DNA from: an uncultured Clostridium sp.
Lineage (GTDB): Bacteria; Bacillota; Clostridia; TANB77; CAG-508
DNA: 64,000 nt
NCBI GenBank assembly: GCA_900557045.1
Contig: USQY01000002.1
Span: 1-64,000 of the forward strand
Reading direction: 5' to 3'
Positions 26,822 to 38,290 of this stretch are shown here, piece by piece. The translations under genes were made by a program, and so were the position numbers. The notes below the pieces were generated by a model. The model worked only from the letters and a program-made list of their open reading frames with translations, was not told the origin of the DNA and made no database searches. Within the stretch, counting starts at the first letter, position 1; every line of letters starts with the position of its first letter.

Positions 26822-27601
26822 ATGTTTGAACATTTAATTAAAACTACAATAGTTGGATTGTTTTTTGGAACATTTGGTACTACATTAGGTGGGATAATAG
26901 GAGTACTTTTTAAGAAAAATTCGAATAAATTCTTAAGCTTTATATTATCACTCGCTTCAGGATTGATGACAGCAATTGTTTGTTTTGAATTAATTCCAGA
27001 AGCTTTAGAGATTTCAAATGTACAAACAACATTATTTGGAATTATTTTTGGAATAATATTAATGATTATGTGTGACATAATTGTGGAAAAAAAGTTTAAA
27101 AATTTGGAAGTAGATAATGTGAAAAAACATAAAAAAATTTGTAAAGGTGGAGATTGCAAAAGTTCATTACTAAAAACAGGAATAATAGTAAGTATAGGTC
27201 TTGCAATTCATAATTTTCCAGAAGGCTTAGCTATAGGGTCTGGTTTTGAAGCATCAATTTCATTAGGATATTCATTAGCTATAGCAATTGCATTACATGA
27301 TATTCCAGAAGGGATATCAATGGCTGTGCCGATGAAGAACGGAGGAATCAGTGCTGGTAGAGTAATTTTTTATGTGGTACTTTCTGGTATTACAACAGGA
27401 ATTGGGGCTTTTTTTGGAGCTATTGTAGGTGGAATATCACAAAATATAATAGCAATATGTTTAGCTTTTGCAGCAGGAGCAATGCTATATATCGTTTCAG
27501 GAGAATTATTACCAGAATCTAATTCTTTATATAAGGGGAGGCTATCTGCCTTAGGAAATATTGCAGGTTTTATTTTGGGAATATTAACTATGACTACATA
27601 A
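26822..27601 (+). CDS. ZIP family metal transporter
   Basis: A 259-residue protein with about eight hydrophobic segments, the usual size of a bacterial ZIP importer for zinc and related divalent metals. The metal-binding motifs HNFPEGLAIG (about residue 129) and HDIPEGIS (about residue 159) are both intact. A Lys/Cys-rich loop (KKHKKICKGGDC) sits between helices 3 and 4. AAGGAG precedes the ATG. No regulator lies next to it. It stands alone, with a 235-base gap downstream. Confidence 0.93.
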   Translation: MFEHLIKTTIVGLFFGTFGTTLGGIIGVLFKKNSNKFLSFILSLASGLMTAIVCFELIPEALEISNVQTTLFGIIFGIILMIMCDIIVEKKFKNLEVDNVKKHKKICKGGDCKSSLLKTGIIVSIGLAIHNFPEGLAIGSGFEASISLGYSLAIAIALHDIPEGISMAVPMKNGGISAGRVIFYVVLSGITTGIGAFFGAIVGGISQNIIAICLAFAAGAMLYIVSGELLPESNSLYKGRLSALGNIAGFILGILTMTT

Positions 27602-27836
27602 ATTGAATAAATTGACATCAATTATATAATATAAAGTTTTAAATAATAATAGTTTTATATGTTCTAGAAGTAAAGATATTAATTATTTAATTGAGTCTAG
27701 TTTATTTTTAAAATTTATTATAATTACCGTTTTTACAAAAAAAAACTAGAATCTATTGAAAAAAAATGGATTTCAATATATAATACCACCATAAGAAAAA
27801 TACTAATTTCCGTAAGGAAAAGAGGAGGAAAAACTT

Positions 27837-28094
27837 ATGGCTACAAGAGATAAAAGTATATGGATATTAATGGTATTTATATTATCAGGTTTAGTAATTG
27901 GGGGATTATTAGGTGCAATAGCAGCAAAGGTTGATTTTTTATGGTGGTTATCATATGGAGAGAGCTTTGGGTTATCTGAACCATTAAAATTAGACTTAAG
28001 TATTATACAATTAACTTTTTCGCTAATGTTTAGAATTAATATAGCGAGTATAATAGGTATGGCAATAGCTATTTTTATCTATAGAAAAGTTTAA
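27837..28094 (+). CDS. DUF4321 family membrane protein
   Basis: An 85-residue protein with two membrane helices (about 9-31 and 62-82) and the segment WWLSYGESFGLSEPLKLDLSII between them, which is characteristic of DUF4321. The family occurs mainly in clostridia next to radC and mreB, exactly as here. Its function is unknown, though its place suggests a link to envelope growth. A strong GAGGAGG ribosome site precedes the ATG. Confidence 0.85.
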   Translation: MATRDKSIWILMVFILSGLVIGGLLGAIAAKVDFLWWLSYGESFGLSEPLKLDLSIIQLTFSLMFRINIASIIGMAIAIFIYRKV

Positions 28095-28151
28095 TAAAGA
28101 AATACAATTAAAATATAAAACTATTATATTTCTGGCAGGAAAAGGAGATTT

Positions 28152-29957
<1,806 letters not shown>

Positions 29958-30025
29958 TACATAATTATGGATGTTTCTTAGGCTGTACATTTGCACAATA
30001 GGAGAGATGCATCCCTAATTATGTA
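29958..30025 (+). ncRNA. Long stem-loop between mreB and mreC
   Basis: TACATAATTATGGATG (29958-29973) and CATCCCTAATTATGTA (30010-30025) pair at 15 of 16 positions around a 36-base loop. No T-run follows, so it is not a normal terminator. It could set the relative amounts of mreB and mreC messages. Confidence 0.5.
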
Positions 30026-30051
30026 CAAATTGAAAGGAAGGATAGCCTTAA

Positions 30052-30867
30052 ATGAAGGAAAACAAAAAAAGTACTGTAATTGGAATAATTATAACTAGTT
30101 TAATTTTAATATTTGTAGTTGCTGTTTCAAATTCAAAAATAGAGAAAATATCACAAATTGGAAAGCCATTTACTTCTTTTACTAATAGTATACAAAATGG
30201 CATGGTATATTTAAAAAATAAGATAGCAGGTAATGATTCCTTTTTTATAAATGTTGAAGAAATGAAGAGTGAAAATGAAAATTTGAAAAAGAAAAATATT
30301 GAGTTAGAACAATCATTAAGAGAATTAGAAATTTTAAAAGCTGAAAATGCAACATTAAAAGAATATGTTAATCTGACAGATAAATATACAGAATATACTA
30401 CATATCCGGCATATGTTATTCAATCTGATATTAGCAATTATAGTAAAATTATTATTATTAATGCAGGAAAAAAAGATGGTATAGATGTTAATATGACAGT
30501 TATTTCTGACAAGGGATTGGTAGGACATGTTATTTCTGTAACTGATGATACAGCCAAGGTGCAAACTATTATAGATACATCAAGTACAGTTACAAGTACA
30601 ATTAGTACAACAAGAGACAGTATTATTGCAAAAGGTGTTATAGACTCAAATAATCAGTTACAGGCATCATTTATTCCAACAGAGGCAAATGTTTTAGAAG
30701 GAGATAGTGTTGAAACATCTGGAATTGGGGGCATTTATCCTAAGGGGATTCATATAGGAACAATCAAAAAGGTTGTAAACACAAAAAATATTACAAATAG
30801 GTATGCAATTATTGAAACAGCTGTTGATTTCTCAAAATTGGAAACAGTACTAGTTATTACCAAATAA
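30052..30867 (+). CDS. mreC: Rod-shape protein MreC
   Basis: A 271-residue protein with one N-terminal membrane helix (about 10-27) and a coiled coil (about 70-105, KSENENLKKKNIELEQSL). The extracytoplasmic beta domain (about 120-271) carries IINAGKKDGIDVNMTVI, GLVGHVI and GDSVETSGIGGIYPKGIHIG. MreC links MreB to the synthases MrdA and RodA outside the membrane. The ATG follows GAAAGGAAGG. It is the second gene of the elongasome operon. Confidence 0.95.
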   Translation: MKENKKSTVIGIIITSLILIFVVAVSNSKIEKISQIGKPFTSFTNSIQNGMVYLKNKIAGNDSFFINVEEMKSENENLKKKNIELEQSLRELEILKAENATLKEYVNLTDKYTEYTTYPAYVIQSDISNYSKIIIINAGKKDGIDVNMTVISDKGLVGHVISVTDDTAKVQTIIDTSSTVTSTISTTRDSIIAKGVIDSNNQLQASFIPTEANVLEGDSVETSGIGGIYPKGIHIGTIKKVVNTKNITNRYAIIETAVDFSKLETVLVITK

Positions 30868-30911
30868 CATATATGCCTATGATATATAACTAAAAAAAGA
30901 AGGTGGTACAT

Positions 30912-31451
30912 TTGAAAAAAGTAATTTCAATAATAGGAATAATAATAACATTTTTTTTAATATATTTTTTACAAATTAACTTTTTTTCTTGGTTCAATAT
31001 AGCAGGTGTTAAACCTAATTTATTTATAGTGCTAGTATTATGTATAGGATTATATATAGGGAAAAATGCTGCAATACTTTTAGGTTTTGTAATAGGAATT
31101 TATTTAGATATATTAACAGGTAAGCAAATTGGATTATCAGCAATTATGTTTGCAATTATAGGTGGCTTAGGTGAATATTTTGACAAAAATTTTTCTAAAG
31201 GAAGCAAGATTACAATTCTGTTAATGGTTGCTGGCAGTACTGTATTGTTTGAAATAATAGTATACATATATACTGTCATAAAAAACGCCACTTCTTTACA
31301 AATATTAGGATTTACTAAAATATTATTAATAGAGGTAATATTTAATGTATTATTAACAATTATATTATATCCACTAATAAAAAATATAGGTTGTTTTTTT
31401 GAAAACATATTTAAGAAAAGGAAAATTTCAACGAGATATTTTTTTAATTAA
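30912..31451 (+). CDS. mreD: Rod-shape protein MreD
   Basis: A 179-residue, very hydrophobic protein with about five to six membrane helices, and PNLFIVLVLCIGLYIGKNAAI matching the MreD core. It is a membrane partner of MreC. I place the start at TTG 30912, six bases after AGGTGG; a GTG at 30903 lies inside the ribosome site and is unlikely. It sits between mreC and mrdA, the standard order. Confidence 0.9.
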   Translation: MKKVISIIGIIITFFLIYFLQINFFSWFNIAGVKPNLFIVLVLCIGLYIGKNAAILLGFVIGIYLDILTGKQIGLSAIMFAIIGGLGEYFDKNFSKGSKITILLMVAGSTVLFEIIVYIYTVIKNATSLQILGFTKILLIEVIFNVLLTIILYPLIKNIGCFFENIFKKRKISTRYFFN

Positions 31452-31506
31452 GGCAAATATATAATAATAAAACAATAGAGAATTATCAAAGAAAGAAGGT
31501 CTAGAT

Positions 31507-33597
31507 TTGAACAATTCTGAGACGAAAAACAATAGAATTAAATATAACATTATATCTATATGTGTATATATTTTTGGAATTATACTACTTGTTCAGCTTT
31601 TTAATCTTCAAATTGTTAAAGGTCAAGAATATAGAAAACAGTCAAATACAAGGTTGACCAGAGAATCGGTATTAAAAGCAGCAAGAGGAAATATTTTAGA
31701 CAGAATAGGAAATCCAGTTGTATCAAATTCGATGGGATTTAGATTAGATTTATATAAAACAAAAGTTGACAACCAAACTTTAAATGATACTATATCTAAA
31801 ATTATAAACATTTTAGAAAAAAATGGAGATAGTTATTCTGATAATTTGCCAATTTCTGTGGAACCTTTTGCATTTACTTCAGAAGATAATGAATATATAA
31901 AAAATTGGAAAAAGAAAAATAAAATAGACGAAAATGCTTCAGCAGAAGAATGTTTTAATATATTAAAAGAAAAATATAAAATACAAAGTAACAGTGTTAT
32001 TGAAACTAGAAAAATAATGGCTATTAGATATGAAATAGCACAAAATGGTTATAGTACTACAAAAGCAGTAGAAATATGCAGTAATTTAAGTAGGGAAAGT
32101 AGTATGGAATTAAGCGAAAAAAATGCTGAATTTGCAGGAATAGATATTGTAGCAGAACCTATTATTTCATATACATCAGGATGTTTAGCATCACATATAT
32201 TGGGAACAGTTGGAAAAGTTAAACAAGAAGAACTAAAAGGAAAAGAAGATATATATACTATGAATGATATAATTGGAAAAACTGGAATTCAATATGTATT
32301 TGAGGAATTGCTAAAGGGAAAAAATGGTGTAAGACAAATAGATATGGATATAGAAGGAAAAGTAACAGGTGAATATGTTGCTAAAGAAGCAGTAGCAGGT
32401 TCCGATGTTGTATTAACAATAGATTCCAATGTTCAGAAAATTACAGAAAAGGCTTTAAAAGATAATATAACAAAAATTTCTACAGGGGGGTTTTCATCTA
32501 GAAGTGATGCAGATGCTGGTGCTGTTGTTGTTATGAATGTGAAAACAGGGGAAATATTAGCAATGGCAAGTTATCCAGATTATGAACCACAATTATTTGT
32601 AAATGGAATAAGTAATGAAAAATATGAGGAATATACTAAAGGTTCAGCTCTATTTAATAGAGCAATTAGTGGAACATATGCTCCAGGTTCAATATTTAAA
32701 ATGGTAACAGCAATTGCCGGATTAGAAAGTGGTGCTATCAATACAAAAACTACAATAAATGATACAGGGGTATATCCGTATGCTCATAAACCGGTTTGCT
32801 GGTACTATACAGAATATAAAAGAGGACATGGATATTTAAATGTATCACAAGCTATAAAACATTCATGCAATTACTTTTTCTATGAAGTTGGAAACAGAAT
32901 AGGAATAGATACTTTAGAAAAATATGCCAAGTATTTTGGATTAGGGAAAAAAACACAAGTTGAATTACCAAGTGAATCAACAGGAGTTATTGCAAGTAGA
33001 AAGAGAGCAGAAGAAGAAAATAGAACATGGTATCTAGGTGAAACATTATCTGCATCAATAGGTCAAAGTTATAATAATTTTACACCAATACAAATGGCTA
33101 AATATATTAGTATGCTTGCAAATGGTGGAAATAATATTGATGTAACTCTAGTAAAAACTGTAATAGATAGTAATGGTAATGAAATGTCAAAACAGGAAAT
33201 TGATGAATATGTTAATAAAAAATTAAATTTTGATTCAGATGAAGAAAATAAAAATTTAAATATTTCACAGGAGAACTTAAAGGCAATATTAGAGGGAATG
33301 AAAGGTGTTACAAGTGAGTCTGGCGGAACTGCATATTCAACATTTTCTAAATTTAATATAGAAGTTGCAGGAAAAACAGGAACTGCACAAGTTGGAACTA
33401 AAACAAATGGATGGTTTGCAGGATTTGCACCATATGATAATCCAGAAATTGCAGTAGTAGTTGTTGTTGAAAATGTTACACATGGTGGTTATACAGCAGA
33501 AGTTGCAAGAGATATTTTTGCAGAATATTTTGGGATGAATGCAGGTGAAATTGAAGAACCACAGCATGCAATACCAAGTGTGCAAGTAATAAGATAG
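31507..33597 (+). CDS. mrdA: Penicillin-binding protein 2 (elongation transpeptidase)
   Basis: A 696-residue class B enzyme that crosslinks peptidoglycan during elongation. It has an N-terminal membrane helix (about 14-34), the dimerisation (pedestal) region with AARGNILDR, and a transpeptidase domain. The active-site serine is in APGSIFKM (Ser395, Lys398), followed by SCNYFF and the KTGT motif at 623-626. The start is TTG behind AAGAAGG. It is fourth in the mreBCD operon, as expected. It has no in-frame CGG, unlike the spoVD-type gene. Confidence 0.95.
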   Translation: MNNSETKNNRIKYNIISICVYIFGIILLVQLFNLQIVKGQEYRKQSNTRLTRESVLKAARGNILDRIGNPVVSNSMGFRLDLYKTKVDNQTLNDTISKIINILEKNGDSYSDNLPISVEPFAFTSEDNEYIKNWKKKNKIDENASAEECFNILKEKYKIQSNSVIETRKIMAIRYEIAQNGYSTTKAVEICSNLSRESSMELSEKNAEFAGIDIVAEPIISYTSGCLASHILGTVGKVKQEELKGKEDIYTMNDIIGKTGIQYVFEELLKGKNGVRQIDMDIEGKVTGEYVAKEAVAGSDVVLTIDSNVQKITEKALKDNITKISTGGFSSRSDADAGAVVVMNVKTGEILAMASYPDYEPQLFVNGISNEKYEEYTKGSALFNRAISGTYAPGSIFKMVTAIAGLESGAINTKTTINDTGVYPYAHKPVCWYYTEYKRGHGYLNVSQAIKHSCNYFFYEVGNRIGIDTLEKYAKYFGLGKKTQVELPSESTGVIASRKRAEEENRTWYLGETLSASIGQSYNNFTPIQMAKYISMLANGGNNIDVTLVKTVIDSNGNEMSKQEIDEYVNKKLNFDSDEENKNLNISQENLKAILEGMKGVTSESGGTAYSTFSKFNIEVAGKTGTAQVGTKTNGWFAGFAPYDNPEIAVVVVVENVTHGGYTAEVARDIFAEYFGMNAGEIEEPQHAIPSVQVIR

Positions 33598-33623
33598 TAC
33601 TTGATACGAAAGGATGAAGAATA

Positions 33624-34241
33624 ATGAATAGTGGTATAGGGTTTAATTTGAAAAAAAGACATATTACTATTAAGGCAAGTAACGATATTGATGAAAAAGA
33701 ATTTGTAAATGTATTGAAGAAAAAGTTGCCTGAATTAAAAAATATATATAATGATATTGAACCACGAATTTCAGTTATTGGTAAGGAATTTAAAAATAGG
33801 GATATTTATCAAATACAAAAAATAGTAGATAAATATTTTGATGTTGATGTTGAATTTGATTGTTCGAAAAGATTAGGTTTATATGGTATTCGTAAGCCAT
33901 TTAAAAAGGAAATTGCAACATCTGATACTAAATTTATTAGAACCTCATTAAGGTCTGGACAAAAAATTGAATTTGAAGGTAGTATTGTAGTACTTGGAGA
34001 TGTTAATTGTGGTGCAGAAGTAATTGCAGGAGAAAACATAGTTATTCTTGGAACTTTAAGAGGGTTAGCACATGCTGGAGCCAAAGGAAATAAAGAAGCA
34101 ATAATTTCGGCAGGAAATATTGAAGCTACACAAATTAGGATTTCTAACATAGTTAGAGAATGTGAAAAAGATGAATTCGCAGATGGAGAGATTAAAACTA
34201 ATTCATATTTGTCTAATAAAGATGAGATTGTTATTGAGTAA
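33624..34241 (+). CDS. minC: Septum site-determining protein MinC
   Basis: A 205-residue inhibitor of FtsZ assembly. The N-terminal domain (about 1-95) is followed by the beta-helical C-terminal domain with RSGQKIEFEGSIVVLGDVN, GENIVILGTLRGLAHAGAKG and SAGNIEATQIRIS. The C-terminal domain normally binds MinD. Here no minD follows: a strong terminator ends the operon and the next genes are convergent. MinD may be coded elsewhere. AAAGGATGAAG precedes the ATG. Confidence 0.93.
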   Translation: MNSGIGFNLKKRHITIKASNDIDEKEFVNVLKKKLPELKNIYNDIEPRISVIGKEFKNRDIYQIQKIVDKYFDVDVEFDCSKRLGLYGIRKPFKKEIATSDTKFIRTSLRSGQKIEFEGSIVVLGDVNCGAEVIAGENIVILGTLRGLAHAGAKGNKEAIISAGNIEATQIRISNIVRECEKDEFADGEIKTNSYLSNKDEIVIE

Positions 34242-34265
34242 TATATATTATGTAAAAACAATACT

Positions 34266-34304
34266 AAAAAATGCGAAAAACATAGCTTGTTTTTCGCATT
34301 TTTT
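34266..34304 (+). terminator. Intrinsic terminator of the mre-mrdA-minC operon
   Basis: AAAAAATGCGAAAAAC pairs with GTTTTTCGCATTTTTT. The flanking A and T runs let it work in both directions, facing the convergent gene at 34339. Confidence 0.9.
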
Positions 34305-34338
34305 AGCATTCTAACAAATTATGTGTATATTTACCAAA

Positions 34339-34767
34339 TTAATTTAATAACAACAATATTAAGCAAATGAATAAATATTCATCTTGAATTCCCTCTTGAT
34401 ATAAAAATAGTAAAATGCAAATTATTAATACATCATCGAAATATATGTTTAATCCAAATATTTCAAATAATACATTATCTAATTTAGAAGGTTGTAATAC
34501 TCTAGTGTTTTCATTTTCACATTTATTTTTTGAATATATGGGTTCGTTTAAGGAATTATTTAAATTTGATTTTTGTGTACTAGTATGTTCTTTTTGAAAA
34601 TTCTGGCAAAAAGCTTGTTTATAATTTGGCTTACTATTTGCACATAATTGATATTCAGAATTAATTTGATATTGTGTTTTAAATTCAGAAGAGTTAAAGT
34701 TTTTTCTATAAGAATTATTTGTATTTGAAAAAGCAGGCTGTATAAATGGTAATCTAAAACTATACAT
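34339..34767 (-). CDS. Hypothetical protein with C-terminal hydrophobic end
   Basis: A 142-residue protein. Residues 1-95 are polar and Asn/Ser/Gln-rich (for example NTNNSYRKNFNSSEF). The end is hydrophobic with acidic breaks, DDVLIICILLFLYQEG and then DEYLFICLILLLLN. Small clostridial proteins with this acidic/leucine ending are common, but I do not know their role. The start at 34767 has AGGTGG at good spacing and overlaps the end of the next upstream gene by 8 bases, so they are translationally coupled. Confidence 0.65.
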   Translation of the reverse strand: MYSFRLPFIQPAFSNTNNSYRKNFNSSEFKTQYQINSEYQLCANSKPNYKQAFCQNFQKEHTSTQKSNLNNSLNEPIYSKNKCENENTRVLQPSKLDNVLFEIFGLNIYFDDVLIICILLFLYQEGIQDEYLFICLILLLLN

Positions 34768-35365
34768 GTTTATTATCACCACCTGAAGGATTCAGTATTT
34801 CAAATATTTTTCCCATTTTCATTAACTGAATATATTGATCAACCTTATTTTTTCTACTATCTTTCAAATATGGTTTTAAAGATATTAATAAATTGGTTCT
34901 AGAATCATTTTGTTTATCATTGTTAAGTGAACTCATTATTTTTTGCATTTTTAATATAGTATTCATGTCAAAATCGCCAAAAGAATTAATATTATTGTAT
35001 GAATTTTGGCAGTTTGATTTGTTCGCAGATGTGTTATTTAAATTACTGGAATTATTAGTAAAAGACTTATTGTAATTTGTGTTGAAGTTATTATTTTGTG
35101 GTTTACCACTTTGTGAGTTATTATTTTGTGGGTTGCCATTTTGTGAGTGGTTATTTTGCGGAGTAGTGTTTTGAAAATTATTGTTTTGTGACTTATTACA
35201 AGTATTATTTTTAAATGTATTATTATTGGAATTAGAAAAATTGTTAGGATTAGTGCCGGAATTAGTGTTAGAATTATTATTCATAGAATTTAATATATTT
35301 TTTATATTATCAGGCATTTGCTGATTGTTTAGTATTTGACTAAAATTTTTTATTATTTCAGACAT
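34760..35365 (-). CDS. Hypothetical Asn/Gln-rich protein
   Basis: A protein of about 201 residues. A short helical N-terminus (MSEIIKNFSQILNNQQMPDN) is followed by a long Asn/Ser/Gln/Thr-rich stretch (about 30-120) containing PQNN-type repeats. A charged helical C-terminal region follows (about 125-195, LLISLKPYLKDSRKNKVDQY). No family is recognised with confidence. The start is uncertain: ATG at 35365, TTG at 35374 (better spaced from GGGTGA) or ATG at 35404. It is coupled to the gene at 34339 and divergent from spoIIE, which may hint at sporulation. Confidence 0.6.
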   Translation of the reverse strand: MSEIIKNFSQILNNQQMPDNIKNILNSMNNNSNTNSGTNPNNFSNSNNNTFKNNTCNKSQNNNFQNTTPQNNHSQNGNPQNNNSQSGKPQNNNFNTNYNKSFTNNSSNLNNTSANKSNCQNSYNNINSFGDFDMNTILKMQKIMSSLNNDKQNDSRTNLLISLKPYLKDSRKNKVDQYIQLMKMGKIFEILNPSGGDNKHV

Positions 35366-35719
35366 ATCATCATTCAAAAAAATCACCCACTTATTATTTT
35401 TCATATTTAATAAAGTATATGCAACTTTAAAAAAAAGTTGCTAGGGGATAAGTTTTTTTGATTTATTTTTCATACATTAAAAAGAGTTAAATAGTAACAA
35501 CTTTTCAAAAAAAACATATGCCAACATATTGTGTTTTTCACAAAATTAAGATAAAATATGCTAAGTAAATTGTATATTAAAACAATAAAAAATAGCAATT
35601 ACTAAAAATATATCACAATATGTAAAAAACTTTTTTCAATTTACATATTAAAACCGACAAAAAAAGTACATATTTATGTATTAAAATATGTGAAGAAAAA
35701 AAGTATAGAGGTGGTAAGG
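35366..35719. other. Divergent AT-rich intergenic region before spoIIE
   Basis: A 354-base gap between divergent genes. GCAACTTT and AAAGTTGC (35421-35441) form a small hairpin. CCGACAAAA near 35653 loosely resembles the complement of a Spo0A box (TTTTGTCG), which would fit spoIIE control, but the match is weak. I see no clear -35/-10 pair. Confidence 0.35.
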
Positions 35720-38216
35720 ATGTTTCAAAATATAGCAAAAGACTTTGAAAAAGGAAAAAGTCAAAATAAGGATGTAAAATTATATAAGATGGAAGAATTT
35801 AGAGAATTAATAAAAAAATTCTTTGTAAAACAAAACATATTACTATATATAATATCATTTATGATATCTATGGTAAGTTTTGGTGGTAGTAGTTCATTAC
35901 GGACTAGCTCCTTTTGCACTTGCAATAGTTGCTGCAACATTGAGTAATGCCATACCAATTGGAATTGTATACATAGTTACTTGTGTAGGAACATTTATTG
36001 GCTTTGGTACAGATGGACTAATAAATTATATAATTACTTCTATAGTATTTTTGGTAAGTTTATTTATATTTAAAACAAAAATACAAGATGAGTGTAATGA
36101 AAGAAGAAAAATTGGTAAGAATGTATTAAGTTCTAGTTTACTTGTTCAAATTGCCCCAATAGCATTTGGCACATTTTATTTATATGATTTATTACTTGGA
36201 ATTATGCAATCAATAGTTGTGTTTATTTTTTACAAAATATTTGTTAACTCAATTACAGTAATAAGAGATTATAAATACAAGAAGGTATTTTCAATAGAAG
36301 AATTAATGGGTGCTAGCATGATGATTACTATTGCATTTTCTGCACTAACTCCTGTACACATTTTTGGCTTTTCCGTAAAAAACATATTATGTATATTAGT
36401 GGTTTTAATCTTAGGATGGAAAAATGGAATGTTAGTTGGTGCAACAGGTGGAATAACAATAGGAATTGTTCTAGGAATTATAGATGGTAGCAATCCTATT
36501 ATGATAGCAGCATTTGCAATATCTGGATTACTTGCAGGATTATTTAGCAGATTTGGAAAACCAGGTGTAATTATAGGATTCGTTTTAGGAAATACATTAC
36601 TTACATATGTATCAAATGGAAATATAATTCCAGTAATAGTATTCCAAGAAATATTAATTGCATCACTTGGGTTATTACTAATACCTAAAAAAGTTGAATT
36701 TGCAATTGAGGATTTATTTACTAATTCAAAACTATTACCAGAAACTACAGGAAGGGTCTTAGAAGGTAGTAAGGAAACAATACGAAAATTAACAAGTATT
36801 TCTGAAACAATTTCTGAATTAGCAAAAAGCTACACACAAACGGCAGCAACGGTTGTAGATGATGAACTTACAAAAATTGAAAAAGAAAATCAAGAAATAT
36901 TTATTAAAGAATTACATTCTAATATAGAAGAAATTAATGAAAATTCATTGTATGAAGAAATATATTATTCAGATGAAATAGTATCTGATATATTTAAATC
37001 ATTATTAATAAACACGATAATTACCAAAAAACAATTAGTAGAGATATTTGCAAACCACAATAATTATATTGTTGGTTTTGATGCAGATGGTGAAAATGAT
37101 AATGAGAATATAGAAAAAGATATTTCGGAAATGATTAAAAAAATAAATTATTCTTTTAAAATGAGTAAAATTAATTTTGTGTATAAAAAGAAAATCGAAG
37201 AAAATAAAAAAAATGTTTCCGCTCAATTACAAGGTGTTTCTGAAATGATTGCTGAAATTGCAGATGATATAGAGGATTCTAAAGATGAACAATTTAAACA
37301 AGAAAAACAACAAATAATGCAACTTTTAAGGCAAAGACAAATAAAAATAGAGGATATTTCGATAAAAAAGGAAGAAACAGGAAGGCTTGAAACAACTATA
37401 TATATAAAAACATGCGAAGAAACTGATGGTGGTGATTGTTCATTTAAAATAATAGGACAAATTATTTCAAAAGTATTAAATGAAAGAATGAGTTTGTGTG
37501 AGCAAATTTGCGGATTAAGAAAAAAACAAGATATATGCAAATTTTCATATATGTCAAAAGACAAACACAATCTTCAAATTGGAATTGCCAAATCTACTAA
37601 AAATGGTTCTCCTGTTTCAGGTGATACAAGTATACAAACAAAGCTTAAAGATGGAAAATATCTTATAGCTTTAAGTGATGGAATGGGCTCAGGACCTGAG
37701 GCTAGAAAAAGCAGTAAAATAGCAATAAAAATGTTAGAGAGGTTATTGACTTCAGGATTCAAAAGAGATACATCAATAAAATTAATTAATTCAACATTAG
37801 CATCAAATATGCAAGATGAAGATATGTATGCAACTTTAGATATTGCAATTTTAGACTTATATGCAGAAAATATGGAATTTGTGAAAAATGGTGCATGTCC
37901 AACTTATGTAAAAAGAAATAAAGAAGTACAATTATTAAAATCAATTTCTATGCCTACAGGGATATTAGATGATATTGAACTTATTGTTTATGATAAAGAT
38001 ATTCAAAAAGGTGATATTATTGTAATGTGTTCAGATGGAATAATAGAGTCTAATTCAGATTATCAAAATAAGGAATTATGGCTTAAATACTTATTGGAAG
38101 AAATGAATAATGATGATGTACAAAAAATTGCTGACATTATTATTTCAGAAGCAATTGACAATGATTTCGGAAAAGAAAAAGATGATATGACAGTAATTGT
38201 TGCTAAGGTTTGCTAA
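35720..38216 (+). CDS. spoIIE: Stage II sporulation protein E, read through a +1 shift at CGG
   Basis: The membrane-bound PP2C-type phosphatase that activates sigma-F in the forespore. The zero frame from ATG 35720 (behind GAGGTGG) ends shortly after CGG at 35900-35902. Reading GGA from 35901 continues as GLAPFALAIVAATLSNAIPI and gives 831 residues, the size of known SpoIIE. The N-terminal third holds many membrane helices. A central region follows (about 300-580). The C-terminal phosphatase has ALSDGMGSGPEARKSS, DIAILDL and VMCSDGIIES with the metal-binding Asp residues. An alternative GTG start at 35690 lacks a ribosome site. Confidence 0.92.
35900..35903 (+). other. CGGA recoding site in spoIIE (codon 61)
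   Basis: The zero frame reads TCA TTA CGG ACT and meets TAA 14 codons later. Reading GGA CTA GCT CCT restores the GLAPFALA segment. Confidence 0.85.
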
Positions 38217-38233
38217 AAAAACACAAAGAAATA

Positions 38234-38263
38234 TTTACAAAAAAAACATACTTATGCTATAAT
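38234..38263 (+). promoter_or_regulatory. Promoter of the gene at 38291
   Basis: TTTACA at 38234-38239, an 18-base spacer and TATAAT at 38258-38263. Confidence 0.55.
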
Positions 38264-38290
38264 CTAAGAAGAATAAAATGAGGTGATTTG

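Noticed and set aside
4655..27815. TTTCCGTA word near 4660, 6665, 6800 and 27810
   Set aside because: Four short matches without fixed position relative to genes; not distinguishable from chance here.
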